This document shows positions 39,986-49,499 of a DNA stretch of 64,000 bases, piece by piece; within the stretch, counting starts at the first letter, position 1, and each line of letters begins with the position of its first letter. The notes beneath the pieces were generated by a model. That model made no database searches and had not been told where the DNA came from. It worked only from the letters and a program-made list of their open reading frames with translations. The position numbers and the translations under genes are program-made. The DNA lies in contig NZ_JAPEMB010000001.1 in the NCBI RefSeq assembly GCF_026343125.1, positions 744,001 to 808,000 on the forward strand. Reading direction: 5' to 3'. The DNA is from Streptomyces sp. NBC_00094. Lineage in GTDB: Bacteria > Actinomycetota > Actinomycetes > Streptomycetales > Streptomycetaceae.

Positions 39986-40007
39986 GCATGCGAAGCGAGG
40001 AACGGTC

Positions 40008-43000
40008 ATGACCACTACGGTCCAGGCGCCCACCTGGGTGCCGCAGCCCGGCCCGACGCCGGCGGAGGCGTCCGGCGAACCGCGCGGACGCCGCCTGCTG
40101 TTCGGCTTCTGGGCCCTCGTCCTGGTGGCGTTCCTCGCGGTGTCACCGGGGAAGATGACGTTCGAGACCAAACTCGGCGTCGCCCTCGACCCCTGGCGCT
40201 TCCTCGGCGACCTCGGGTCGCTGTGGAACGGGAACGTCGGCCTCGGCGGCATAGCGAACCAGTACGTCGGCTATGCCTTCCCCGCACTCCCCTACTACGG
40301 GCTCATGGACCTGCTGCACGTGCCGGTCTGGCTGGCCGAACGGCTCTGGCTCTCGGTCATCGTGACCGCCGCCTTCTGGGGCGCGCTCCGGCTCGCCGAG
40401 CGGCTGCGCGTGGGGACGCCCGCGTCCCGGGTCCTCGGCGCCGCGGCCTACGCGCTGTGGCCCACCTTCACGATCGTCATCGGCTCGACCTCCGCCGCCG
40501 CGCTGCCCGGCGCCCTGCTGCCCTGGGTGCTGCTGCCGCTGACCTCCGCGGCGTACAGCCCCCGGAAGGCCGCCGCACGGTCGGCCCTGCTGATCCCCTT
40601 CATGGGCGGCGTGAACGCCGCCTCGACACTGGCCGCGCTGCTGCCGGTGGGCCTGTACCTCCTCAGCCGCCCGCCCGGCCGGCGCCGGCGCGCGCTGCTC
40701 GGCTGGTGGATACCGGGCGTCGTGCTTGCCACCGTGTGGTGGGTGGTGCCGCTGCTCCTGCTCGGCGCGTACGGCGAGAACTTCATGCCGTACGTCGAGC
40801 AGGCCGACACCACCACCGCCACCATGTCCGCGACCGAGCTGCTGCGCGGCGCCGGCAACTGGGTGGCCTATCTGCACTTCGGTGAGGCATGGCTGCCCGC
40901 CGGCTGGACCGTCGCGACCTCCGTCGTCACCGTCCTCGGCTCGGCGTTCGCCGCGGCGCTCGGCCTCGCCGGCCTGGCACGGCGGGACCTGCCGGAGCGC
41001 CGCTGGCTGCTCCTGACCGTCCTGGCCGTCGTCCTGATCGCGCTCGCCGGGTACGCCGGATCCTTCGGCGGTCCCTTCCACGGCGCCGTCCAGGACTGGC
41101 TGAACGGGCCGTTGAAGCCGTTCCGCAACATCTACAAGTTCCAGCCGGGACTGGCCCTCGCGCTCGTCCTCGGACTCGCCCATCTGACGGCCGTGCTGTC
41201 CGAGAGCAGAGGCTCTCGCGCACTCCGCGGTCGCCGCTGGGTGCCCGCGACCGCGGCCGTGCTCGTACTGCCCGGTCTGGCGCTCCCGTACGTCAACGGC
41301 TCGATCCTCCAGCCCGGGGCGTTCACCAAGCTGCCCACCCACTGGGAGAAGGCCGCCGGCTGGCTCAAGGACAACGCCCGGGACAGCAGGGCCCTGGTCG
41401 TCCCCGCGACGGCGCACGGCATCTACACCTGGGGCTCCCCCATCGACCAGCCGTTCGACGTGCTGGCCGAGACCCCCTGGGCACAGCGCGACTTCGTCCC
41501 CTTCGGCACCCCCGGAGCACGCCGCATGACGGACGCCGTCGAGCAGGCGCTGCTGTCCGGCGCCGAGGTCCCGGGCCTCCGGGCGTACCTCGCCCGGGCC
41601 GGTATGCACGAGGTGGTCGTCCGCAACGACCTCGACCCCGACCAGATCGGCTACGTCCCGCCGCAGACGGTGAAGCGGACCCTGGAGTCGTCCGGCTACC
41701 ACAAGGTCACCGGATTCGGCCCGCTGGTGACCGGCGGACGCATCGCCGCCGGCACCCCGCTCCAGGTGCAGGGGCTCTACCCGCGGCTCCAGGCCGTGGA
41801 GATCTACCAGCCGCAGGACACCGAGCGGCCCGGCAGGGTCGGTGTCTCGGCCGTGGCCGACACGGCCGTGGTCAGTGGCGGACCCGAGGCGCTGCTCCAG
41901 CTGTCCGCCGATCCCTCGATGACCGGCCGTCCGGCCGTACTCGCCGGGGACACGCTTCCCCAGGGCGTCGTCGCACCGGTGAAGGCCGTCGCGGACGGGC
42001 TGCGCCGGGCCGACACCCGGTTCGGCCTGGTCAACAACAACACCTCGTACACCTACACCGCGGACGAGCGCAATCACTCCGGCAGCCTGCAGAACCCGGG
42101 CGAGAAGCCCCAGCAGATCCTGCCGTCGGAGGGCACCGGTCACCAGACGACGGCGGTGCTGCGCGGCGCCCAGGCCGTGACGGCCTCCAGCAGCGGCAAC
42201 TGGCTGTTCCACCTGCCGCAGTACGACCCGGTGAACGCCTTCGACGGCAACCCGGACACCGCGTGGGCCGAGGGCAGCCCGGGCGAGCCGGTCGGACAGT
42301 GGCTCCGGGTGGACTTCTCCCGGCCGACCGACATCCCGGCCTCCCTCCAGCTGACGCCCCTGCCGGGCGACGCCATGCGCGCGGCGCCCACCCAGGTGCG
42401 GATCGAGACCGACCGCGGTTCGGCCGACAGCCCCCTGCGGACGGACGGCCTGCCGCAGACCGTCAAGGCTCCCGTCGGCGAGGCCTCCTGGATGAAGATC
42501 ACCGTGCTTGCCGCGCAGCAGGCGCGCCCGGGACTCTCCGGCGCCGGATTCTCCGAGGTGTCGATCCCGGACGTGCAGGTGACGCGCCTGCTGGAGCTGC
42601 CCGCCGACGCGGAGAACACCGACGCGGAGGCGACCGTGTACTCCCTGCACCGCGGTACCGACGCGGGCGGCCTGTCGCCCGCATCGGCCGAGGTGGGACT
42701 GCACCGGCAGTTCGGCACCAAGGAGTCGGGCGAGTACCGGGTGTCCGCGCGAGCCGTCGCCGTACCCGGCGGCGCGCTGGACGAACTGCTCGACCGCTCG
42801 GCCCCCGGATCGAGGAACCGGCTGACGGCCGCCGTGGACTCCACCAGCCGCAACGGCACGTCACTCGGCGCCCGCAACCTGGTCGACGGCGATCTGACGA
42901 CCGCCTGGATAGCGGGCGACCGGCCGGTCGTCCACCTGGGCTGGCCCGCGATGAAGAAGATCGACGAGATCATCCTCGCGCCGGCGGGCGGGGTGTCCAC

Positions 43001-44321
43001 CCGGCCCGAGCAGGTGATGATCAGCTCCCCGCACGGCGCCGCGGTGGCCGACGTGGACGAGAACGGGCGGGTCCGCTTCCCGGCGATCGAGACGAACCGG
43101 CTCGACATCACGATCACCAGGGTCGCGCCGCTCACCGTCCACAACCCGGTGGCGGACGCGCAGTTGCAGCTGCCCGTCGGGCTGAGCGAGGTGCACGTTC
43201 CCGCGCTGGCCGACCTGCGGGTGCCGCGGCCGAAGCCGTCCGCCCGCTTCTCGCTGCCGTGCGGTGAGGGCCCGGACCTCGCCGTGGGCGGTGTCCTGCA
43301 CAAGACGAAGGCCTCCGGGCTCGTCCGGGACCTCACCGAGCGACGCCCCGTCACCGTCACCCTCTGCGCGGGCGAGGAGAAGGACGGCACCCTGGAGCTT
43401 CCGTCCGGCGATCACGAGGTGGAGGCGAGTGACGCGGGCCCGCTGGCGATCACCGACGTCACGCTGACCCTCGGCACCCCGCGGGCCATGGACGGAGCGG
43501 CGGGCCGCGAGGCCACCGTCACCAGGTGGGCCGACGACAGCCGGACCGTCTCGGTGTCGGCGGGCGAGGCCGCCTACCTGCGGACCTACGAGAACGCCAA
43601 CGACGGCTGGAAGGCCACCCTGGACGGCACGGACCTTGAGCCGGTACGCCTCGACGGCTGGCAGCAGGCCTGGGTGATCCCGGCCGGCGCCTCCGGCACG
43701 GTGACCATGGAGTTCGAGCCCTCCGGTTCGTACCGGACAGCCCTGGTCGGCGGTGCGCTCGCGCTCGTCGCCCTGGCCGCCCTGGCCTTCGTGGGCCGTC
43801 GGCGCGACGACGGTGGCACCGACGAGACGCTGCCCGAACCGGCGGCCCCGGGGATGCTGCTCGGAACGCTGGTGCTGACCGCGGTCGTCGCGGTGGCGGC
43901 GGGGCCGCCGGCTCTGATCGTGCCCGTACTCGCCGTGGCGGCGCGGTTCCGGCCGGGTGTGCTGGTGCCGACAGCGGCGGTGGCGATGGGCGGCGCCGGC
44001 GTCGTCGCGGCCCTGGGCGCCGGGGATCCGGTCGCCGACGGGGCCGGCGCGTTCAGCGGCCTGGCGCAGGTGCTCACGCTGGTGGCCCTGTCCGCCGCGC
44101 TGGTGACGGCGGTGCGGCCGACGGCCGCGGCCGCCGGGCGCGGGGACGACGACGGGCACGGAGGCGACGACGGATGGGCAGACGGCGACGGGCATGAAGG
44201 CGACGGCGGTTCCGCCGCGCCGGAAGCCGGACCGGTGGTCACGGCCAGGCCGCGAAACACCGGCGACGGGCACCGGCCCGAGCAGCCCGTCTGGCGGCCG
44301 GAGGGCGGTGGCCCCTCGTGA
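40008..44321 (+). CDS. AftD-like arabinofuranosyltransferase (GT-C)
   Basis: The 1437-residue membrane enzyme has an N-terminal GT-C domain (about 1-420) with many helices and the typical loop FETKLGVALDPWRFLGDLGS, WNGNVGLGGIANQYVGYAFP. The middle, about 500-1000, holds two discoidin-like (F5/8 type C) regions: NAFDGNPDTAWAEG and NLVDGDLTTAWIAGDR. The C-terminus has membrane helices again (LVGGALALVALAALAFVG and later). Mycobacterial AftD adds arabinofuranose to arabinan; a streptomycete lacks arabinogalactan-mycolate, so the glycan here differs. The ribosome site GAGGAAC lies before the ATG at 40008. Its end overlaps the next gene by GTGA. Confidence 0.88.
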   Translation: MTTTVQAPTWVPQPGPTPAEASGEPRGRRLLFGFWALVLVAFLAVSPGKMTFETKLGVALDPWRFLGDLGSLWNGNVGLGGIANQYVGYAFPALPYYGLMDLLHVPVWLAERLWLSVIVTAAFWGALRLAERLRVGTPASRVLGAAAYALWPTFTIVIGSTSAAALPGALLPWVLLPLTSAAYSPRKAAARSALLIPFMGGVNAASTLAALLPVGLYLLSRPPGRRRRALLGWWIPGVVLATVWWVVPLLLLGAYGENFMPYVEQADTTTATMSATELLRGAGNWVAYLHFGEAWLPAGWTVATSVVTVLGSAFAAALGLAGLARRDLPERRWLLLTVLAVVLIALAGYAGSFGGPFHGAVQDWLNGPLKPFRNIYKFQPGLALALVLGLAHLTAVLSESRGSRALRGRRWVPATAAVLVLPGLALPYVNGSILQPGAFTKLPTHWEKAAGWLKDNARDSRALVVPATAHGIYTWGSPIDQPFDVLAETPWAQRDFVPFGTPGARRMTDAVEQALLSGAEVPGLRAYLARAGMHEVVVRNDLDPDQIGYVPPQTVKRTLESSGYHKVTGFGPLVTGGRIAAGTPLQVQGLYPRLQAVEIYQPQDTERPGRVGVSAVADTAVVSGGPEALLQLSADPSMTGRPAVLAGDTLPQGVVAPVKAVADGLRRADTRFGLVNNNTSYTYTADERNHSGSLQNPGEKPQQILPSEGTGHQTTAVLRGAQAVTASSSGNWLFHLPQYDPVNAFDGNPDTAWAEGSPGEPVGQWLRVDFSRPTDIPASLQLTPLPGDAMRAAPTQVRIETDRGSADSPLRTDGLPQTVKAPVGEASWMKITVLAAQQARPGLSGAGFSEVSIPDVQVTRLLELPADAENTDAEATVYSLHRGTDAGGLSPASAEVGLHRQFGTKESGEYRVSARAVAVPGGALDELLDRSAPGSRNRLTAAVDSTSRNGTSLGARNLVDGDLTTAWIAGDRPVVHLGWPAMKKIDEIILAPAGGVSTRPEQVMISSPHGAAVADVDENGRVRFPAIETNRLDITITRVAPLTVHNPVADAQLQLPVGLSEVHVPALADLRVPRPKPSARFSLPCGEGPDLAVGGVLHKTKASGLVRDLTERRPVTVTLCAGEEKDGTLELPSGDHEVEASDAGPLAITDVTLTLGTPRAMDGAAGREATVTRWADDSRTVSVSAGEAAYLRTYENANDGWKATLDGTDLEPVRLDGWQQAWVIPAGASGTVTMEFEPSGSYRTALVGGALALVALAALAFVGRRRDDGGTDETLPEPAAPGMLLGTLVLTAVVAVAAGPPALIVPVLAVAARFRPGVLVPTAAVAMGGAGVVAALGAGDPVADGAGAFSGLAQVLTLVALSAALVTAVRPTAAAAGRGDDDGHGGDDGWADGDGHEGDGGSAAPEAGPVVTARPRNTGDGHRPEQPVWRPEGGGPS

Positions 44322-45859
44322 CCGAGCCGTGCACCGCGACCGGGACGGGGACCGCGCCCGAGAAGGAGACCGCGACCGGGACGGGGGCCGCGCCCGGGAC
44401 GGGGGCCGCCCCCGAGAAGGAGACCGCCGCCGGGAGGGGGACCGCTGTCCCTCCCGGCAAGGTCCGGATTCCCTTTCCGACCGTCGACGAGGTGTCGCGG
44501 CACTGCCTCAGCGACGACGAACCGGAGAGCGTACACATCGAGGTCCATCTGCCCGGCAGGCTGGACCCGGTACGGCTGCGGGCCGCGTTCCGGCAGGCCC
44601 TCCTCACCCACCCCCGGGTGCTGGCACGAGAAGTGCCCGGGCGTGGGCACCGGCGGTCCTTCGCGTGGGAGCTGACCGGTCGACCGGACGGCGATCCGGT
44701 GCGTTTCGTGGGGCCGGGACCCGACGCCCTGACGCAGGCCCGGGCCCGCGCCCTGACGGAATGCCCGCCGCTCACCCTGGTGCCGCCGATGCGCCTGGAA
44801 GTCGTCCAGGGGGAAGAGAGCGGGACCGTGCTGCTGCTGACGTTGCATCACACCGCTCTCGACGCCCCGTCGGGGCTGCGGGTGCTCGCCACGACCGCCG
44901 AACAGTACGGCGGCACGGCAGCCCTCCCGGTTCCCGGGCGGGTCCGGCCGGAGCACTCGGATCCGGCTCCGAGCGGGACCGGTGCCACCGGCCGCACCGT
45001 ACGGGCGCGTCCCGTACGGGTCGCGCCGGACTCCCGCCCCGGGCCGGTGCGCGCGCGTGCCGTGGGCAACGGCATGGTCCAGGCGGACCTGCCCGTTCCG
45101 CGGCGTGTGGCGCGGAACGGAGGCCTCCCGCCCTGGACCGTCAACGACCAACTCCTTGTCGCCACCTCACTGATGGTGGGGCGCTGGAACGTCTCGCAGG
45201 GCCGGCCGGCCGGTCCGGTACGGCTCACGATGCCCGTGGACGACCGTCCGCGCGGCACGGACATGCCGATGGGCAACGGAACCCGGCTCGTCGAGGTGGC
45301 CATGACCTCCGAGGACCCGCGCGACACGGAGCTGCTGCTCGGTGAGCGGCCGGACCCGGAGGCCGTGGCCCGGCTGCTGCGCACCACCGCACGGCGCACC
45401 CGCGCGCTGAAGTCGGCCAACGGCGCCCCCATGGGTGCGGGGGCGAACCTGCTGACCGCACCGCTGCTGCCGGTCGGCGTCCGGGGCGTGCTCACCCGTG
45501 GCGCACGGCGGGCGGCGGCGTCCTGGACGTCGACGGCGCTGGTCACCAACATCGGACGCGTGCCGTACGCGCTGGACTTCGGCGACGCGGGACGGGCGAC
45601 GGCCGTGTGGTTCTCCGCACCGGCGCGGATGCCGCGGGGGCTGAGCGTGGCGGCGGCGTCCACCGGCGGGCGACTGCAGGTGACGTTGCGCTGGTCGCGG
45701 GCGCTGCTCGGTGACACGGCAGGCGCGGAACTGGCCGGCCTGTTCGCGGAGTCACTGTCGACGACGTCTCTCACTCAGGCCGGGGACGACACACCGCGCC
45801 CGGACACGACACCGGTGGGAACCCGCTCCACCCAGGACAACCACAAGAGGCCGTCATGA
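44318..45859 (+). CDS. Condensation-fold acyltransferase-like protein
   Basis: The 513-residue product shows an NRPS condensation or PapA/WS-type fold. The catalytic motif HHTALDA (HHxxxD) is present, followed by an RLTMPVDDRPRG motif typical of the family. A possible second motif is near TNIGRVPYALDFG. The N-terminal ~45 residues are a degenerate repeat of TGxGxAPEKETA units, from a 36-base DNA repeat at 44338-44436. Members transfer acyl groups to hydroxyls. Starting at a GTG inside the AftD-like stop (GTGA) and ending in an ATGA overlap, it is coupled on both sides. It may acylate the glycan made by the neighbours. Confidence 0.75.
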   Translation: MTEPCTATGTGTAPEKETATGTGAAPGTGAAPEKETAAGRGTAVPPGKVRIPFPTVDEVSRHCLSDDEPESVHIEVHLPGRLDPVRLRAAFRQALLTHPRVLAREVPGRGHRRSFAWELTGRPDGDPVRFVGPGPDALTQARARALTECPPLTLVPPMRLEVVQGEESGTVLLLTLHHTALDAPSGLRVLATTAEQYGGTAALPVPGRVRPEHSDPAPSGTGATGRTVRARPVRVAPDSRPGPVRARAVGNGMVQADLPVPRRVARNGGLPPWTVNDQLLVATSLMVGRWNVSQGRPAGPVRLTMPVDDRPRGTDMPMGNGTRLVEVAMTSEDPRDTELLLGERPDPEAVARLLRTTARRTRALKSANGAPMGAGANLLTAPLLPVGVRGVLTRGARRAAASWTSTALVTNIGRVPYALDFGDAGRATAVWFSAPARMPRGLSVAAASTGGRLQVTLRWSRALLGDTAGAELAGLFAESLSTTSLTQAGDDTPRPDTTPVGTRSTQDNHKRPS

Positions 45860-46710
45860 CCACCTCAGCCACCGACTCGGAAGTAGCCGACCCGGCAGCC
45901 ACCGGCTCGGAAGTAGCCGACCCGGCAGCCACCGGCTCGGAAGTTGCCGATAAGTCGCCCGCGACAGAGGCGACTTCACCGGCCCCGCACGCCCCCGGGC
46001 TGCGGGACTTCTACGAGAACCCCACCGTTCCCGTCGCCTCCGGGGAGGCCCGGACACTGCGGCAGGCCCGGATGCTGGCCGACGCGCTCGGCCCCGTGGG
46101 GCCCGGCCGCCCCGCCGCGACCGTGCTCGACGTGGGCTGCGGGGACGGTTCGGCGGGCGCGATCGCGGCCCGCGTACTCGGCGGGCACCGCGTCGTGGGG
46201 ATCGACTGGTCGCAGGACGCCCTGCGCCGGGCGGCCCCGCGCCTGAGCCAGGTCGTCCGCGGCGAGCTGACCGGCAGCGGGCTGCCGTTCGCCTCCGACA
46301 GCGCCGACGCCGTCCTGTTCAGCGAGGTCGTCGAGCACCTCGTCGACCCCGACAGCGCCCTCGACGAACTGCGCAGGGTCCTGCGCCCCGGCGGGCATCT
46401 CATGCTCTCCACGCCGAACCTCGGCGCCTGGTACAACCGCGCGCTGCTGCTCGCGGGAGTCCAGCCGGTGTTCTCCGAGGTGAGTCTGCGGCGCATCCAC
46501 GGCAGACCGGGCAGCGAGGTCGTGGGCCATCTGCGGCTGTACACGGCGCGCGCGTTGCGCGAGTTCGTGGCCGCGTCCGGGTTCGAGGTGGTGAAGCTCG
46601 CCGGCGCGCCGTTCCACGGAGTCCCGCGCCCGCTCCGGCCGCTGGACCGGCTGGCCTGCGGGGCGCCGTCGCTCGCGTCCATCCTCCTCGTGCATGCGAG
46701 AAAGGTGTAG
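45856..46710 (+). CDS. Class I SAM-dependent methyltransferase with N-terminal repeat
   Basis: The 284-residue enzyme has motif I VLDVGCGDGSAGAIAARVLG, VVGIDWSQDALRRAAP, and FSEVVEHLVDPDSALDELRR. The N-terminus carries tandem ten-residue units (DPAATGSEVA), encoded by a 30-base repeat at 45877-45936 with a partial third copy to 45953. The repeat probably arose by slippage and is not part of the fold. The ATG overlaps the acyltransferase stop (ATGA). The active substrate is unknown. Confidence 0.88.
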   Translation: MTTSATDSEVADPAATGSEVADPAATGSEVADKSPATEATSPAPHAPGLRDFYENPTVPVASGEARTLRQARMLADALGPVGPGRPAATVLDVGCGDGSAGAIAARVLGGHRVVGIDWSQDALRRAAPRLSQVVRGELTGSGLPFASDSADAVLFSEVVEHLVDPDSALDELRRVLRPGGHLMLSTPNLGAWYNRALLLAGVQPVFSEVSLRRIHGRPGSEVVGHLRLYTARALREFVAASGFEVVKLAGAPFHGVPRPLRPLDRLACGAPSLASILLVHARKV

Positions 46711-46713
46711 CCC

Positions 46714-47619
46714 GTGGTGTGGGGTGTGGCCGCCGCGCTGGTGGCGAACGTCCTGTACAGCACCGGCTTCGTCCTGGAGAAGCGGGCGCTGACCGGCATG
46801 CCGCCGTTGAGCGCCGCACAGCCGGGCCGGGCCCTCCTGCTGCTGGCCGGCCGGCCCTTGTGGATCTGCGGGGCCGTGGCGCTCGCCCTGGGGTTCGCCG
46901 CGCAGCTGGCCGTCTACCGCACCCTGCCGATCGCCGCCGCCCAGGGTCTGTTCCTGTCCGGTCTCGTCCTCCTGCTCGTGCTCTCGTCGGTGGTGCTCGG
47001 CGAGCGGCCCTCCGGCCGCGAGCGGCGTGCGGTGGCCGTCATCGGTCTGGCGCTGGTGATGGTGGTGGCCTCGCTGTACGAGACCAGCGAGGAGATCAGC
47101 CGTACCGCTCCCACCGGAATCCTGCTGGCCCTGTGCCTGCCGACCCTGGCCGCCGGTCTCGTGCTCTACGCGGCCGCGGAGCGGCGCGCCCGCCGACGGC
47201 ATCGGCAGCCGACCACCGGAGTGGCCTACGCGGTCGCCGTCGGTCTGATCTACGGCGTCAGCTCGCTCGCGATCAAGGGCGTCTCCGGGCACCTGGACAC
47301 CGAGGACCTCATGGGCTCCGTGCCCGCCGTGCTGGCCTCCCCGTACCCGTACCTCCTGCTGCTGACAGGCGTCAGCGGACTCGTGCTGTCGCAGACCGCC
47401 CTGCAGCGCTGCCGGGCGTCCCTGATCGTCCCGGTGTGCTCGACGGTGAGCTGCGTGTTCTCCATCGTGAGCGGCACGATCGCGTTCGACGAGCCGCTGC
47501 CCGACGACCCGTTGCGGCTGTTACTGCGTCTCGGCGGCACCGTACTGGCGCTGACGGTCCTGCTCACCCTGCCGCGACACGAGGCGAACACCCCCACTCC
47601 CGAAGGAACCCGGTCATGA
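46714..47619 (+). CDS. EamA/DMT-like membrane transporter
   Basis: The 301-residue membrane protein has about nine to ten helices, including WGVAAALVANVLYSTGFVLE, LWICGAVALALGFAAQLAVY, GLFLSGLVLLLVLSSVVLGE, ILLALCLPTLAAGLVLYAAA and LILTGVSGLVLSQTAL-like sequence. The VVLGERPS and IAFDEPLP ends match the two halves of EamA/DMT proteins. It could flip a polyprenyl-linked or lipid-linked intermediate; this is inferred from its location. Start is a GTG at 46714, three bases after the methyltransferase stop. Confidence 0.8.
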   Translation: MVWGVAAALVANVLYSTGFVLEKRALTGMPPLSAAQPGRALLLLAGRPLWICGAVALALGFAAQLAVYRTLPIAAAQGLFLSGLVLLLVLSSVVLGERPSGRERRAVAVIGLALVMVVASLYETSEEISRTAPTGILLALCLPTLAAGLVLYAAAERRARRRHRQPTTGVAYAVAVGLIYGVSSLAIKGVSGHLDTEDLMGSVPAVLASPYPYLLLLTGVSGLVLSQTALQRCRASLIVPVCSTVSCVFSIVSGTIAFDEPLPDDPLRLLLRLGGTVLALTVLLTLPRHEANTPTPEGTRS

Positions 47620-47822
47620 AGTCCGACAACCCGCTGCTGAAGATTCTCGCCTGCCCGCTCGACAAGGGGCCGTTGATCCTGGACGAGATCGGGGGCGCGC
47701 TCTACAACCCGCGCCTGCGCCGGCGCTACCCGATCGTCGACGGCATCCCGCAGCTGCTTCCCTCCTCCGGTGTGCCCGCCGTCGCCGAGGAACCCGCCGT
47801 CGGGAGCGAACACGACGTGTGA
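47616..47822 (+). CDS. Trm112-family protein
   Basis: The 68-residue protein shows the Trm112/YcaR layout: LLKILACPLDKGPLILDEIG, NPRLRRRYPIVDGIPQLLPS. One Cys (ACPLD) is present but the second Cys pair of some members is absent. Trm112 proteins stabilise class I methyltransferases. The gene overlaps the EamA-like stop (ATGA) and lies two genes after one methyltransferase and several after another, so it may activate one of them. Confidence 0.8.
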   Translation: MKSDNPLLKILACPLDKGPLILDEIGGALYNPRLRRRYPIVDGIPQLLPSSGVPAVAEEPAVGSEHDV

Positions 47823-48104
47823 GGTGCTCCCGGCCCGATGCGTGACAGCCCGATGCGCGCGGGCGCTCGGGATCGTCGTCCGTCCGCACAGAGAAGGACG
47901 ACGAACCGCCGCCGTTGCCGGATGTCGGGCGTCGGGCGTCGAGGTTTCTACGCGCGTCGAATAGGCCTCGGCATATCGGAAAACACCATGCGGCTTCTTC
48001 TCGCTTGGAGTTACGACCACAACGTTCGACAGGGGGCACAATTCAGCCCCTAGCCGGGAGAGAATTTCGGACGCACTGTCTGAAAAGAACCAGAGGAAAG
48101 ACCC

Positions 48105-49382
48105 ATGCGACGAAGACTCTCCGGCATGACCACCTCCGTGGCCGCGTTCGGACTACTGGGCTCCCTCGTCACCGCCTGCGGCTCGTCCGGTAGCGAACCG
48201 ACGACGCTGCGCCTGGTGGCACCCGAGTACGGCACAGGCCCCACGACCACCTCCAAGGCGTACTGGGACGAGCTGACCACCACCTTCACCGCCGCCCACC
48301 CCGACATCAGGGTCGAGGTGACGCTCTACCCGTGGGCCGACATCGACCGCAAGGTCACCCGCATGGTCGAGGAGAACAACGCCCCGGACGTGGCCCTGAT
48401 GGGTGCGTACTCCGACTTCGCCGCACAGGGCCGCCTCTACGCCGCCGGCGAGGTGATGTCGGTCAGGACGGAGGCGAACTTCCTGCGGCCCCTCGCGGAG
48501 GCCGGCTCGGTCGACGGCGACCTCTACGGCTTGCCCTTCGTGGCAAGCAGCCGGCTGCTCTTCTACAACGAAGAGCTGTTCGACGAAGCAGGCGCGAAGC
48601 CGCCGAAGACCTGGTCGGACCTGAAGGACGCGGCCAAGGCGCTGAAGAAGGAGGGCGTGCTCTACCCGTACGCCCTACCGCTCGGCCCCGAGGAGGCGCA
48701 CGCCGAAGCCCTGATCTGGGAACTGAGCAACGGCGGCGGGTACACCGACAGCAGCGGCGGGTACAGCATCGCGTCCGAGCAGAACGCGCAGACATTCCGC
48801 TGGATCAAGGCCAACCTGGTCGTGCCGGCCCTTACCGGCCCGGTCCCGCCGGCCGAGCTCAACCGGCAGGACGCCTTCGCCGCCTTCCTGCGCGGCGACG
48901 TCGGTATGGTCAACGGCTATCCCTCGCTCCTTCACGATGCGAGGGCGAGGGGCATGAAGGTCGGAACCCTGCCCATGCCGGTGTCGGACACACTGGATGA
49001 CAGGGAGACCCCGCCGGCGGCGGGCGTCGCCGACTGGATGATGGCTTTCAAGCACGACGGCAATCGCGAACCGGTGGGCTCGTTCCTGGACTTTGTCTAC
49101 CAGGACAAGAACATCAGCGAGTTCGCCGGGCGCTACCACCTGCTGCCGTCGACGGTGTCCGCCACCCAGGCATCCCGGTACGCGGCAGCAGACCCCAGCG
49201 CCGAGCAGTTCCTCACCGCACTGCGCACTGCCCAGCTCTACCCGGTCAACGACCCGTCCTGGCTGCAGGTCAGCAATACCATCAAGCAGAACATCGGCAA
49301 GGCCGTCGATCCCTCCGCCGACCCGAAGACGGTCCTGGAACACATCGCCCAGCAGACCCGGGACATGGCGCAGCCGAGATAG
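48105..49382 (+). CDS. ABC sugar-binding lipoprotein, orphan
   Basis: The 425-residue product has a signal with lipobox LVTACGSS and the extracellular solute-binding type 1 fold: YWDELTTTFTAAHPDIRVEV, DVALMGAYSDFAAQGRLYAA, YGLPFVASSRLLFYNEELFD and GGVADWMMAFKHDG-like sequence near the end. It is a binding protein of carbohydrate ABC importers, but no permease or ATPase genes adjoin it, so it either uses a shared ATPase or works with a distant system. The start is an ATG at 48105 with an AAAG-rich leader; 280 bases upstream hold no gene. Confidence 0.9.
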   Translation: MRRRLSGMTTSVAAFGLLGSLVTACGSSGSEPTTLRLVAPEYGTGPTTTSKAYWDELTTTFTAAHPDIRVEVTLYPWADIDRKVTRMVEENNAPDVALMGAYSDFAAQGRLYAAGEVMSVRTEANFLRPLAEAGSVDGDLYGLPFVASSRLLFYNEELFDEAGAKPPKTWSDLKDAAKALKKEGVLYPYALPLGPEEAHAEALIWELSNGGGYTDSSGGYSIASEQNAQTFRWIKANLVVPALTGPVPPAELNRQDAFAAFLRGDVGMVNGYPSLLHDARARGMKVGTLPMPVSDTLDDRETPPAAGVADWMMAFKHDGNREPVGSFLDFVYQDKNISEFAGRYHLLPSTVSATQASRYAAADPSAEQFLTALRTAQLYPVNDPSWLQVSNTIKQNIGKAVDPSADPKTVLEHIAQQTRDMAQPR

Positions 49383-49499
49383 CGGTCTCCGACATCCGCG
49401 GGGACCCACGCGAAGGCATGGGCCGGGCAGCGACATGTGTCGGGGGTCACACGTCGGCCCCTTCGTGTCGCGGGCCGTCCCGATGCCCAGGATGAGGTC

